This document shows, one piece after another, positions 1-11,108 of a stretch of DNA of 64,000 nucleotides (the first letter of the stretch is position 1; each line of letters starts with the position of its first letter). The translations under genes and the position numbers were made by a program. This DNA is from Hemileia vastatrix (lineage: Eukaryota; Basidiomycota; Pucciniomycetes; Pucciniales; Zaghouaniaceae), in the NCBI GenBank assembly GCA_030280995.1, contig JASXTE010000002.1, positions 15,959,183 to 16,023,182 of the forward strand. Reading direction: 5' to 3'. The notes beneath the pieces were generated by a model. It had not been told where the DNA came from, did not search any database, and saw nothing but the letters and a program-made list of their open reading frames with translations.

Positions 1-884
1 ATTATTTTTTTTATTGTAGGTGAATGTTATTATTTTTATAAGATTTGAGAGAGAGAGAAAAAGAAAAAAAAGAAAAAAAGAAGTTTAAAATAAAAAATTT
101 TAGAATTTGAAAGAAGAATTTTAAAGAAAGAAAAAAGGTTGTTTAATTGAAGGAAGTTTTAGTGTTTTAAAAGGAAAATTTTATGTAAGAAAAGAGAGAA
201 AAAAAACGGTTTTGTGATTGAGATGAGTTTGTTAAATTGAGGATTTTTTTTAAATTTTTTTTTTTTTTTTTTTTTGAAATTTTAGTTGAAAAGAGAGGAA
301 GAAGAAAGAAAAGAAAAAAAAACAGAATTTAGAATTTAAGAGAATTTGAAAAGAAGAATTATTTGTCTCGAAGAATTATTATAGGGAGATTTAGAGGTTG
401 AAGTTAAGTTTGAGGAAATGGTCGTGTCATACAAAATTTGATGATTCGAAGGAAAGAAAATTTTTAAAAGAGAGAAATTTTTTTTTTTTTTTGGAAGAGA
501 AATTTTTGAAGAGAATTTAAATTTTAAGAAAAGAATGTATTTAAAGAATTGAAAAAGAAAAGAAAGAAAATATTTAGAGAGATTTATTTTTATTTTATTA
601 TTTATGTTTTATTCTATTTATTTTATTTTATTTTATTTTATTTATTTTATTTTATTTTATTTTATTTTATTTAATTTTAATTTTGATTTTATTTTATTTT
701 ATTTTATTTTATTGTATTTAATTTTAATTTTGATTTTAATTTTAGTTGGTTTTGGAGGAAATTTTATAGAAGGAGAAGAAAGAAAAGAAGAGAGAAAGAA
801 GAAAACAAGGCTAAGAAATTTAAGAGGTGTTTTAGATTTTAAAGAAAGAAAGAAAAAGAAAAGAAAATTTTAAATAAAGAAATT
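1..884. other. AT-rich non-coding spacer of element A1
   Basis: Low-complexity DNA: GA-rich runs on the plus strand (1-590) and a TTTTA pentanucleotide tract at about 590-745. The same kind of spacer lies between the chromodomain end and the antisense gene in copy A2 (18871-19806), so this is read as the 3' internal part of A1. The expected antisense gene and 3' LTR of A1 would lie beyond the left edge. Reading frames here are only translated low complexity. Confidence 0.6.
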
Positions 885-1282
885 TTAAGGTTTTGGTTTT
901 AAAGGATATTTCGAATGAAAAGATTTTAGGAGTTCAGGAGCATTAGAAACATTGATGGATGGTTCCCAGGATGTTTTGTCTGAGTCATTGAGGAAGCCTT
1001 CCCATTTTACGAGGTATTGAAGTTTCCCCTTGCGTATTCTTGAATTAAGGATACGACTTACTTCCCACTCTAGATGATCTTCTACTTCGACCGGTTCCGG
1101 AGGGGGTTGGTTCTTGCCCGGGTATATTTCTCGAGCCAGTTCCAGGAGAGATACATGGAAAACAGGGTGAATCGCCTGCCATTTAGGAGGTAACTTGAGT
1201 CGAAATGCAGTTTTAGAGACTTCAGAGTCGATTTCGAATGGTCCCAAGCGCTTTCAGCCAGTTTCTTTGATGGTCTTGTTGT
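885..1282 (-). pseudogene. integrase C-terminal tail with chromodomain (A1)
   Basis: A 120-residue open frame holds the end of the integrase (LPPKWQAIHPVFHVSLLE block) followed by a chromodomain at residues 58-105. The chromodomain core reads YLVKWEGF and ends in TSWEP, giving the aromatic residues expected to bind methylated histone H3 and target integration to heterochromatin. It is separated from the integrase core by an in-frame TGA (where A2 has CAA) and a small frameshift. Identification of the domain is firm; the protein is not made intact. Confidence 0.85.
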
Positions 1283-3112
1283 TCAAATGTTTCGTGCGTC
1301 GAGCCATACTTTGTCGCCTGGTTTAAAGGAAGGAGCAGATTGTCGATGTTTGTCGGCCTGTTCCTTGTATCTTCGAATCGCTGATTCCAAATTTGTTTTA
1401 AGTTCTTCTTGGAGTCGTGATATAGTTCGAAGATAATGTTCCGCAGGATGATTAGTTCCTACATGGATTGAGTTGTGTCGAGGATGTCGTCCATAAATGG
1501 TTTCAAAGGGAGATTGTCGTGTCGAAGAATGAGTTGAGTTATTATAAGCAAATTCGGCCAATGGTAACCATGTGGTCCAATCGTCTTGTTGGTAACTGAC
1601 ATACATTCGAAGATATTGTTCGAGGATTTGGTTAACTCTTTCTGTTTGACCATCGGTTTCAGGGTGATAGGCCGTGGAGAGATTCCTCGTGATATTGAGT
1701 TGTTGACACAGTTGGGTCCAGAATGTGGATACAAACAATGAGCCTCTATCTGAAATAATATCATTCAGTAAGCCGTGTTTAGAAAATACATATTCTAGAA
1801 ACAATTTTGAAAAATTATCTGCTGTAGCAGTAGTAGTGGTTTTAATAAAAATAGACATTTTTGAGAATCTATCTACTATTACTAATATAGCATCAAAATC
1901 ATTAGAAATAGGAAGTTGAGAAATGAAATCCATCGATAAAGATTCCCAAGGTTTAGAGGGAATAGGAAGTGGTTGAAGCAACCCATGCTTCCGGTGATGG
2001 GGAGCCTTATTCCTATTACATTCGTAACAAGCTTTTATATAGGCCTTGATTTCCCTGGTCATACCTGGCCAGAAGAAATCCCTCGCTATTAACTGGTAGG
2101 TTTTATCAACCCCAAAATTACCAGCTAATGGAGAATCATGTTGACTGTTGAAAATCCATAATTTTATCTCATTGTTGTTGGGTATGACTACTCTACCTTT
2201 GAAGACTAATAGACCTGATTCAATACTAAATCTTTTGGCCCCTTGCTTCGAGAGTATTTTGTCTTTTAACCCTAAACAATAATCGTCCTTCGACTGAGCT
2301 TCGAGGATGTTGGATAGTGGATTTCGAAAAGATTGAATTGTCATCGAATTAAGTTGATGAGTCGTTAACATTGATTTGTTGAAGATTGATTGCACATTTG
2401 CTGGGTTCTTGTCAGCAAATGCGTCCCCCTGCTGTGGGTAAACGTCGTCCCAACGTGACAAGATATCTGGGACAATGCAGTTTTTTCCTGGGCGATAGGA
2501 AATAGAGAAAGAAAATTCAGACAAAAATTCAGCCCACCTGGCTTGACGCCTGGTTAGCACTTTAGAAGACATGAAGTATTTCAAAGCATTATGATCTGTT
2601 AAAATTTGAAAAGGACTATCTAGGCTGAGAAGAAAAGAACGCCATTTTTTAAGACAATGGATAATAGCTAAAAGCTCTTTGTCATGAATTTCATAATTTA
2701 ATTCTGCGGCTATGAGTATGCGTGACTCAAAAGCAACAGGATGAAACAAATCTGTTTCAGGATTTAATTGGGAGATGACCCCTGCAATAGCATAATCGCT
2801 CGCATCTGTCTCAACTATTGTCGAGGCAGAAGGATCAAAATGTCGAAGAATTGGGGCTGTGGTGAACGCCGTTTTTAGTGCTTCGAATTCCTTTCGTGCT
2901 GTAGAGGTAAAAACAAAAGGAATATCTTTTCTATGAAGAGAAGTAAGATTGGAAATAGTTTTAGAGTAATCTTTAATAAATCTTCTATAGAAGTTTGCAA
3001 AACCCAAAAATCCTTGGAGTGATTTAATGTTTTTGGGCTCAGGCCATTCCAGGATTTTCTGGACTTTTTTGTCATCCATGACTAAACCGTCAGTGGATAA
3101 CGTAAAACCCAA
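1283..3112 (-). pseudogene. pol fragment: RT thumb, RNase H and integrase (A1)
   Basis: An open frame of 609 codons. Residues 1-60 are the end of the reverse transcriptase (GFTLSTDGLV, then LQGFLGFANFYRRF). RNase H follows from about residue 95 (VETDASDYAIAGVIS) through the FQILTDHNALKYF block. The integrase zinc-binding region carries CYEC. The catalytic core shows all three acidic residues in the blocks SMDFISQLP, ISDRGS and QTERVNQ. It ends KVWLDARNI at a TGA. This is the longest intact stretch of family A in the window and is a good reference for the other copies. Confidence 0.9.
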
Positions 3113-3841
3113 AAAATCAATTGATTTGAGGTGGAATTTGCATTTATTATGTTTGGCGTAGAGACCATGATCTTGAAGACGATTTAGGACCTGTCAAACA
3201 TGATGAATATGTTCATCCAGTGTTTTCGAGAATATTTAAATATCATCTAAATAGACGACTACAAATTGTTCAACAACATCTTGAAAGATATCATTAACAA
3301 AAGTTTGAAAAGTTGAAGGTGCATTACATAACCCAAAAGGCATAACTAAATATTCAAAACTACCAAATCTAGTGCGCATTGCAGTCAGTGGTTCATGACC
3401 TTCTGTAATGCGAATAAGATTGTAAGCGCCTCTAAGATCAATTTTAGAAAAGAAATTAGCACCATTGAAAAGGGTAAGAAGTAATGACATAGGAGGAACA
3501 GGATATGCATTCTTCTTAGTGACTGTGTTGAGCTTTCTATAGTCAACACACAACCTAAGACTACCGTCTTTCTTTTTTACAAAGAGGACAGGGGAGCCGG
3601 TTGGAGATTTACTGGCTCTGATGAAACCTTTTGCTACATTCTCTGCAATGTAGTCTCGAAGAACTTGAGATTCGTCCTTCGATAAAGAATAGACAGGACC
3701 TGCCGGAGGTACTGGGCCTATTAACTCTATTTGAGGGTCGTAGGGTCGATGAGGTGGTAACTTATCGGCCTTGCGGATTGAGAAAACATCGAGGAAATCG
3801 TGGTAGATTTCCGGTAGAGTTGATTTGGTTGTCCTCTTCAT
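3113..3841 (-). pseudogene. reverse transcriptase core (A1), interrupted
   Basis: Minus-strand frame from 3841 to 3236 shows the RT palm: LRLCVDYRKLN, then FSKIDLRGAYN with the first catalytic Asp, MPFGLCNAPSTFQ, and the active site VVYLDDI. A TAA follows immediately after YLDDI where A2 reads TTA, and a second stop (TGA, A2 reads CGA) lies about 40 codons on, inside HHV-QVLN. The second is a classic CpG-deamination stop. The catalytic residues are intact, but the domain cannot be translated through. Confidence 0.85.
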
Positions 3842-4500
3842 CTTTGAGAGGATCTGTCGAGGGGATACCTGTATTGAGAGAGCAGAATTCGATTACTTCG
3901 AAGCAATTTAAATCCTCTTCGAGTGAAGTCATCGAGCTAGAAGGGTTAGCCAATTGCTCATTTAAAGAAGGATCAGATGCTTGCAAGTCATCTGGCAGAG
4001 ACTTGTCCTCTAGCAGGACGTTGTCAGGCAGGTTGTTTAACTCCCTATTGACCTGCATTGAAGAATCAGAAATATACTTAGAGCGTGGGGTGATCAATCC
4101 CCTAGTCCAATCAATTTCGGGATTCCAATGCGTTAAAAAATCATGGCCAAGAATGGTATTGTCCATCCTTGGGGCGTCCAAGACTGATAATTCCCACTCA
4201 AAGGGGGGAAAGTTCGGAAAGTTGAAAACCCATAAAACTTTCTAACTTACCCAATATTTGGGTTCCTCTTATTCGACCAAACAGATTGGAGTTCGATCGA
4301 TATCTGTAAATGTTAGTTGAAGCTTCTCGGAAAAAGATAAACTAACAAAAGAAATTGAAGCTCCAGAGTCAATAAGACAACTGAAGGGGATATCCTCCTT
4401 AAAAAGAATGAATCTCAAGCGGTTTAAGGCAACTCCAGTCCTTAAGTCATGGAGGTTCTGTGCACTGGGAGAGATAAGATAGTTTGCTTTGCAGACAAGT
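3842..4500 (-). pseudogene. aspartic protease region and linker (A1)
   Basis: The retropepsin active site LIDSGAS is readable on the minus strand at about 4360-4395, and the downstream ILGHDFL block at about 4140-4165. The linker MQVNRELNN leads towards the RT. Stops lie between the active site and the ILG block, in positions where A2 is open. Assignment rests on the DSG motif, the ILG motif and matching order in A2 and A3. Confidence 0.75.
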
Positions 4501-4529
4501 AAACTATCTACTAGTTTTTTGACTTCGAA

Positions 4530-5698
4530 CTAGTACCTTCTCTTTCCTTCAACTTTACACAGTCTTCCAACTTGTGCTTACCCCCACAATACATACATAA
4601 CCCATTATCTGCTCGTCTCTTCCTCTCAGCTTCTTTAAGTTCCCCTTTAGAATTCAGTACTTTGCTGATATCACCTGGGGTCGAGCCTTTTGGTCGAGGT
4701 TTATCCTTTCCCTTATTGGGTTTGGATTGAGTCGAGGAGGATTGATTTGGTTGTGGGTGTGAAGAAGGTCCCGATTTAAAATTTAGTCCTTGAGATTTGT
4801 TGGCATATCGACGATGTTGAAGTCATCCTTGATAAACGCCGTCAAGTTCGAGGGTTCGATCCATTAAGTCCGTTAAAGTAGTCATCTTCTGACTGTGAAG
4901 ATTTGATTGATCTAGAATCCTCGAAGGAAGTCCTTTCTTGAAATGATACTTAAGGGCAGCATCATTCCAACCTACTCGAGTTTGAAGTGCTCTGAAGTTC
5001 GAGATATATTCAGAAGCTTTACCATTATCACTCATGCGAAGAAAATCAAATTCAATTTCCGCGTTGTCCGTTTCATTAGGGTCCCCAAACAACGTAAAAA
5101 GTTGGTCCTCGAACTTTTCCCAATTATTGATAAGTAAGTGGGTTTCTGTCGAAGAAAGCATGAGTAGATAAGGTTCGAACCATCTTTCTGCTTTCCCGGC
5201 TAGGAATGAAGAAGCGTAAACAACCTTTGATTGGTCGCTGTTAAAGGTTTGAGGGTCATTATGGAACAGTAGCTTGCAGGTTTGCAAGAAGGGTCGCAAT
5301 CTGTCGGGGTGATCTCAGTTGAATTTGTCAGGAGATTTCATAGAAGGAGTTTTGAACTTAGATCCCTCTGAAGACGTTGGATTTGAAAGGGTTTTCATGA
5401 AAAGTCTCATGAAATCTTCCAGAGAGTTAGATGGTCCAGGTTCTGAGGATTGGCCAGAAGGGTGATTGGCAGGGGCGGATGGTGCCTCGTGCATTGTATC
5501 CTCTCCTTCTTCTTCATCACTAGAATCCTCAAAATCTTGTGGAATGTCTTCTACAGATTGAACTGAATGTTGTCGTTCCCTAAGGTCAAGTGTTTCTAAA
5601 GAGTGAGTGCAAGAAACAGACCTTGTGGCTGTTGGCCTGCCTCTAGCACGAGCTCTAGTAGTAGCGCCCGTAGGAGGAGTGCGTTGAACAGGTGCCAT
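4530..5698 (-). pseudogene. gag (A1), two stops
   Basis: Starts at the ATG at 5698, encoding MAPVQRTPPTGATTRARARG, the start shared by A2 and A3. An acidic region (SSDEEEGED) precedes the capsid-like helical domain (PFLQTCKLLF to MSDNGKASEYISNFRALQ). A zinc knuckle, CMYCGGKHKLEDC (C-X2-C-X3-H-X4-C), lies near 4560-4605 and would bind RNA. A stop at about 5315 interrupts SPDKF and another at 4823 separates capsid from knuckle. Function by family: virus-like particle assembly and RNA packaging. Confidence 0.85.
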
Positions 5699-5754
5699 TT
5701 AAAATTTTAGAAACACCTAAAAGGACGTAGTAGTGCAAAGAATGAGAACTACGG

Positions 5755-5768
5755 AGAATTAAATTATA
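5755..5768 (-). other. self-priming primer-binding site of A1
   Basis: The 14 bases next to the 5' LTR match, with one difference, the complement of a block inside the LTR at 6097-6110, about 30-45 bp downstream of the LTR TATA box, where the RNA should start. The site does not begin TGG as a tRNA-primed site would. This is the arrangement of self-primed Tf1/sushi-type chromoviruses. Confidence 0.65.
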
Positions 5769-5769
5769 C

Positions 5770-6544
5770 TGACACCGGACGACCTACGCACAAGGTCGAG
5801 GATGTTCCTGAAAGTGAGATGAGGGATTTTAGAAACTTTTTCGAAGCACAGAGGAATGATTCAAGGAAATGATTCAAAGGTCACTCGAAGTAATAGCTAT
5901 AGGTTCGAGGTTCGTTCGAGAAGAATTATAAACTAGTTTCAAAGGTAATAGTAATTCTTAAAATCTCACAAAGGGTTGGAAAACTCAATAATCAAAGATT
6001 TAGGATTTAAAAATGAATATTGAGAAAATAAAAGAAAGATACAATAACAATGATTTAAATTTTAAGGATTTACCACTATTAATGTAAATACGATTTTAAA
6101 ATTTAATTCTAAGGAATATCGAACAAAATACCCAACTCCTTTTATATCCTTTGTTCCTCCTCGCATTGAACTCCCTTCCATCGCACCATTCCCATTCCAT
6201 TGACCATTACTAACAAACACTTAGACCCTCTTTACTAAATATCCGTCCATGCTCAATTTACCCCTTTTTAATTAATTAACAAAACTTTAATGAAAAACTA
6301 CTACTGTACTATTTTGTTGAACCTAGCTCTGTGCGTCACTTATTGAAAAGGACTAAGGTACCCCATTGGGAGATTGACTAATTTAGATTTAGAGTTTAGG
6401 CTAGCGCAGTTAAATAGTAAGTACACAAAGGAAAATCGCAGTTGCTATGGAGAATTGCTTTCTGCGCTTTGAGTATAGATTTAGGACTCGATATTATTGA
6501 TTTAATGAGTTGATTTCGCCTCGAGTGTCACATGGCGCGTGACA
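5770..6544 (-). repeat. 5' LTR of A1 (775 bp)
   Basis: In element orientation it begins TGTCACGCGCC at 6544 and ends TGTCA at 5770, just before the primer site. The first 20 bp form an imperfect palindrome (TGTCAC...GTGACA). A TATA box (TATAAA on minus, 6141-6146) lies about 35 bp before the presumed RNA start at 6110. It is homologous to the LTRs at 24661-25468 and 51392-52179. Confidence 0.85.
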
Positions 6545-6548
6545 TACT

Positions 6549-8123
6549 CCCTCTGTTAGGATTGTTTCTTGGGATGGCCCAAAGTTTGATGGGGAGGAGG
6601 TTAAATGGTTCATTAGCAGGTATGAAGCTGCTTCTGCTGTTGATGGTGCTTCTCATGTGGATATGGTGAAGCAAGTTAGGTTTTTTATTGCTGATAGGGA
6701 GGTGGAAAAAGAGGTTATTGCTATGCAGGCATTTAAGGACAAGGATTGGGTTAAGCTTTCTAAAGCTATGGTTGATAGATGGGGTGTCAGGTTTACTATG
6801 ATGGACCTCAATAAAATTGTTGGAGACTGGCAAGCAAAAGGTAGAGTTTCTTCTATGGCTGACTTCAAAAAGCTCTGTGTTCAGTTTGATGAAGTGGTGG
6901 AATATCTCATACTGGTGGACGAGTTAGTGCATGAGAATCAAGCAAAAGATTTGTTTTGGTCAGCATGCAGCAGGGATATTTGTATGGACGTCTTGAAGGA
7001 TCTTTCAAGAAAAGATTTGATGAAGGAATTGCCTAATGGTGGGCAGAAATTGCCGGCTTTGGAGGTTATAAAGGACAACATTCAAGCACATCTAAAGTTA
7101 TTGGCGTTGGACAAATATCAAGGGTCATGCACTCAATATGTTAGCTAGGTTAGTGAAGTTTTGGCTGAGAACAACAATATCATGGTCAAAGCTCAGGAGG
7201 CCAAGAAGTCTCAAATGGGACTACCGGCTGCAAAATTTGAGTGTAATGTGGATAATAAGATGGTCGATCATTTGGCCGATTTAACCAAACAGTTAAAAAT
7301 ATTTGTTCAAGAAACCCAGAAGGCCAATAAGGCCCCAATTGCTTCTTTGTTGACATCGACTTCTTATCAGTCCAGAGGTTATGAACGTCAAAATTATAAT
7401 GGCAATAATAACGGTAACCGCTTCCCAGGCAATGGGAGAAATGGTGGGAATGGTGGTAGTAGTTATAGAGGTGGCTACAATGAGCCAAAGGTGTGCTCCT
7501 ATTGTAATAGGAGGGGGCACAGAGCAACAGTTTGTTTTGCTCTTGATAAGGATATGGATGCTGGGCGAGTTTTATTTGATGGTAAAGTTTATAAATTTCC
7601 TGATGGTTTGTTCATCAAGCCCAGTGATGGACAGTCTCCTTCTGACTTGGTCAGAAGAAGTTTAACGGCTGAAAGGAGAGCCAGATTTGAAGAGGTGACA
7701 GATGAAGATGTTAATGCCAAGTGTTGCAAAAATGGTAATGGTAATGGTGGAAAAGCTGAAAAAGGCAAAGAGAAAGAGGTCAGTAAAGCCAAATTTTCTA
7801 CTTCTTTTGGTGGTTTAGAGCTGGCAACGGTTGTCCAGGTGGAGGGCAGCTGTATGGCTGGTGAATACAATGTTAATGCTGCTAGAAGAGCAGCTGCTAC
7901 TAAGGTGAAGAGTAGCATTCAGAGCCAATTGAGGGCTAATCCTGGCAAGGAAAATAACAAAGTGAACCCTTACTCTAAGGACATAAATTCTAGTTCTCAA
8001 ACTTCCGCCAACAAATTGAACCCTTACTCTAAGGACAAATTATATAAAATGCAGAAGGGGATTGCTGATATGGGGCCCCCTAGTTATGGCAAGTTTGATT
8101 TAAATGGTGAGCCTATGCCATAG
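6549..8123 (+). pseudogene. gag (B1), 5'-truncated, one internal stop
   Basis: Coding sequence begins abruptly after the A1 LTR (PSVRIVSWDGPKFDGEEV). The capsid-like region runs to about 7148, where a TAG interrupts the frame; the same frame then continues. A zinc knuckle, CSYCNRRGHRATVC (C-X2-C-X4-H-X4-C), is at 7494-7535, after a Gly/Asn-rich stretch. The frame ends at TAG 8121-8123, and pol continues in the same frame directly after it. The upstream methionine at 6657 is internal, not the real start. Confidence 0.85.
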
Positions 8124-9092
8124 GATGATTTTTATTCTGAGGAGGACGTACCGTTGGCGTCTCTACCCAGACCAAGTTTTAGCAGTTCCATCCCAATGGA
8201 GGGTGTAAGAAGGACTAGCGACGGATCAGGATTAGTGCAAGAAGCTGGTGACGGAGTTAGGGTTATAGAAAGTGAAGATGGCTCGGTTGGACCTCAAGAG
8301 GTACCCAGGGCCAAGGTTGTTAAATCAAAGGTCCAGTATGAGCGGCCAGTAGTTTCTGGTCAAGCTAATGCGATGGACGAAGTTTTGAATAGGGTGAATC
8401 AACTGCAGATTCCCTTATCTTTGGGGGAGTTATTTATGATTAGTCCGGCGCTTGCTGAAAAGCAAAAGAAGCATTTGACGAGGTGTCGGGTTTCCACTGG
8501 AGAGGTGAAATATATTTGTGAAAATGCTGAAAAGTTTGGGGAAGATGTAGATACGCATTTTTCCGCTCCCCTGGGTTACCTGGTGGTAACTCTTAACGGT
8601 AAAGAAGTAAAGGCCTTGGTCGATTCAGGGTCTTAAATTAATTTAATTTCATTGGAGCAAGCGGCAAGTATAGGCTTGCCAATTAAAAGTGGAACTGGGG
8701 GAAACCTCAGAGGCATTGGAGGGTATGCAACAGAGCTGATGGGCACAGCTGAGCATGTCAGGTTAGGCATTGGTGGATCTGTTGGTAAGGTTCACTTTTA
8801 TGTGGCCAGAGGAGCAGTAAAAACTGTTCTTGGTGGTCCTTTTTTGATGGATTTTGAGGCCAGGATAGAGTATCAAGCTGGCATGGGGATTAGTTTGGAA
8901 ATGACTGGTGAAGATATGTGTAGATTACATATGTGGTTAGAGCCTCCTGGAGATGAAGGTTGGGAAACACAGCCAGGGATTACTACTCTGTGCCAGTGTT
9001 GTGTTTGCACCAAGAAGCAGAGTATAAAAAGGACGGCTTCTGGTGAATTATGTTTGTTGGAAAGGGATGAATGCCCTCATTTTTTGGGGTAA
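8124..9092 (+). pseudogene. aspartic protease region (B1)
   Basis: Same reading frame as gag, separated only by the TAG at 8121. The retropepsin site ALVDSGS is at about 8610-8633 and is followed immediately by a TAA (8634); the frame then continues (LISLEQAASIGLP) through LRGIGGYATELMG and the second structural block VKTVLGGPFLMDF. A Cys cluster (CQCCVC) closes the segment. The stop right after DSGS inactivates this copy. The same region is recognisable in B2 near 41853-42134. Confidence 0.75.
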
Positions 9093-9163
9093 CTGGGGCT
9101 GATCACTCTAATGTTGTAATCTCTCCTCAGGATGAGATCCCGAATTGAAATAGGTCAGCTCAC

Positions 9164-9832
9164 TTGGAGATAATTCAAGTGGATTCTCAATTATTTTCTG
9201 TTAATATTACTTTGGAGTGCAAATACGTTTTGGACTTTTCTATATGTTTATTGGATTTACCCTGTTTTTCTATTAAATTTAAAAATGGTGAAAAAGGCAA
9301 AATGGGCCAAATTAGGTTGGATAAAAATTGGAAGGGTATGTTTTATGAGATCCAGCAAGAGTTTAAACTGCAATTATCTCCTTCTATTATGGACCTCCAG
9401 CAAGAGGTTAAACTGCAAGTATCTCCTTCTATTTCGGACCTCCAGCAAGAGGGTAAACTGCGAAAATCTTATCAAAATCCAATAAAAAATCTTGGTATAA
9501 TTAAAACACAAAAAAATAATTTTTGTGAAAATTCAATTCTGGTCCTCCAGCAAGAGATTAAACTGCCAACTTTCTTTACAGGCGATTTACTGTTGGATAA
9601 GGGAAGCAAAGATGTTGGAAAATCTGTTTATAAATTAGACAACGGAAAGGAGAAAAGGGAAAAATTTAAAAATAAAATAAAATATTTTTCTAATTTTTCT
9701 TATTCTGATTCTGACAATGAAGAAGATTCATTTGATAAAATTTTTAATGGCGAAACAAAAGTAAATGAGTTACCTCAAGTTTATTTAGATGTGGACGCAG
9801 CCAAATATAAGAAAGTAGCAAATAAAGTTTGA
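9164..9832 (+). CDS. protease-RT linker with repeated DLQQEVKL units (B1)
   Basis: A 222-codon open segment with no domain I recognise, in a different frame from the protease. It contains four copies of a unit reading roughly (D/V)LQQE(V/G/I)KL, at about 9350, 9394, 9437 and 9541. At DNA level each is a copy of the CCTC-N6-GAGG-TTAAACTG motif that also occurs in non-coding parts of the element. Its C-terminal half is Lys/Asp/Glu-rich. It is probably part of the polyprotein, between protease and RT. The protein repeats may exist because the DNA or RNA motif is what is selected. Confidence 0.5.
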   Translation: MEIIQVDSQLFSVNITLECKYVLDFSICLLDLPCFSIKFKNGEKGKMGQIRLDKNWKGMFYEIQQEFKLQLSPSIMDLQQEVKLQVSPSISDLQQEGKLRKSYQNPIKNLGIIKTQKNNFCENSILVLQQEIKLPTFFTGDLLLDKGSKDVGKSVYKLDNGKEKREKFKNKIKYFSNFSYSDSDNEEDSFDKIFNGETKVNELPQVYLDVDAAKYKKVANKV

Positions 9833-9859
9833 CCTATTAATGAACCGCTACCTGCTGAA

Positions 9860-11078
9860 TTGAATCCACCCTTGAGAAGACCAAGGTTATCAAGAGATCC
9901 TTATGAAAGTCCTTTGGTAAAGAATCCGCCTGAATTTTTTGAGACATCAAGAATCACTTTTGAGAGACTGGGTGTTGTTAATTTTGGACCTGATGGTTGG
10001 TTGTCTGGAGAAGAAAAGAAGTTGTTGTTGGATGTGATGGTCAAGCAAGAGAAGGCCATTGCTTTTGTAGAAGAGGAGAGGGGTGTGTTGAAGCATTCCT
10101 GTGGGGAGCCTTACAAGATTCCTGTGGTATGTCATGAACCGTGGCAGCAGAAACCTATTCCTATTCCGGCTGCATTAAAAGAAGCCTATATTGAAGTTGT
10201 CAGAGAACGGATACGCACTGGACTGTATGAGCAATCAATGTCAAGTTATTCTAGTCCGGTATTTTGTATCAAGAAACCGAATGGCAAGCTTAGAGTTGTT
10301 CATGATCCTAGGGAATTAAATAGGGTTACAATAAAGGATTCTGGGATACCGCCTAGTGCTGAGGAGTTTGTTGAAGCGTTTTCAGGGAGAGTGTGTTATG
10401 GTTTGGGAGATATTATGGGTGGATATGATGAGAGAGAGTTACATACGGACTCAAGGCCTCTCACTACATTCAATACGCCACTAGGACATTTACAGTTAAC
10501 AAGATTAACTCAAGGAGCAACAAATTCGGTTGCAGTTTATCAAGCTCAGATGGCTTGGATCCTTCAAGACAAATTTTCACAATATGCTGGGATCTTTACA
10601 GATGATGGAGGAATTAAGGGACCAACAACCGACTATGATAACCAGGTGTTGGAAGAGAATCCCAAGATACGCAAATTCATTTGGCAGTTTGCAATTACAT
10701 TAGAAAGAATCTTGTTTTGAATTGAAGAGGCTGGTTTAACTATTTCAGGTTCAAAATTTTTCATGTTGTGTGCCAGCCTTAGAAATATTAGGCCATGTGG
10801 TATGTAGAGAGCAAAGGATTATGTCCAAGAAGAAAGTTAACAAAATTCAGTCCTGGCCAAGACCCAAGAATATGACCAAAGTTAGAGGGTTTTTAGGCGT
10901 TTGTGTATATGTTAGAATGTTTATTAAGGACTTTTCTTCATTGTCATCTCCATTGAGACGGTTAACGAGAAAGGATGCAGACTGGGAGTGGGATGAAGAG
11001 TGTGAGAAGGAGGTTGTGGGGAAGGATTTAGTCCTGCACAAGTTGGATTATGGAAAAGATGCTGGCAGAATTTATTAA
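9860..11078 (+). pseudogene. reverse transcriptase (B1)
   Basis: The first frame (9860-10720) holds the RT fingers and palm: YSSPVFCIKKPNGKLRVVHD, the first Asp in GLGDIMGGYDE, and the active site FTDDGG in place of YxDD. A TGA at 10718-10720 and a frameshift separate it from the thumb (10770-11078), with EILGHVV and VRGFLGVCVYVRMFI. FxDD with this GGIKGP context sets B apart from families A (YLDD) and C (YIDD). Catalytic residues are present; translation is broken. Confidence 0.85.
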
Positions 11079-11108
11079 GCAGTTGATTCAATTCAGGTTG
11101 CAGCTGGG

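Larger units (their letters stand above)
885..6544 (-). mobile_element. Ty3/gypsy chromodomain retrotransposon, family A copy 1 (A1)
   Basis: Reading on the minus strand from 6544: 5' LTR, self-complementary primer site, gag with a zinc knuckle, aspartic protease, reverse transcriptase, RNase H, integrase and a chromodomain tail. This order and the chromodomain place it among chromoviruses. It sits directly inside the gag gene of B1: the LTR ends at 6544 and B1 coding sequence begins at 6549. A1 keeps the most CpG of the three A copies and is probably the youngest, but several stops and frameshifts make it non-autonomous. Its left end is outside the window; 6545-6549 (TACTC) would be one copy of the target duplication. 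Confidence 0.9.

Noticed and set aside
604..873. 89-codon plus-strand frame rich in Phe, Ile, Leu and Lys
   Set aside because: It is the TTTTA repeat and purine-rich spacer of A1 read as protein.
3631..4245. 204-codon plus-strand frame across the A1 protease region
   Set aside because: It is antisense to recognisable protease and RT sequence that is conserved in A2 and A3; it has no features of its own.
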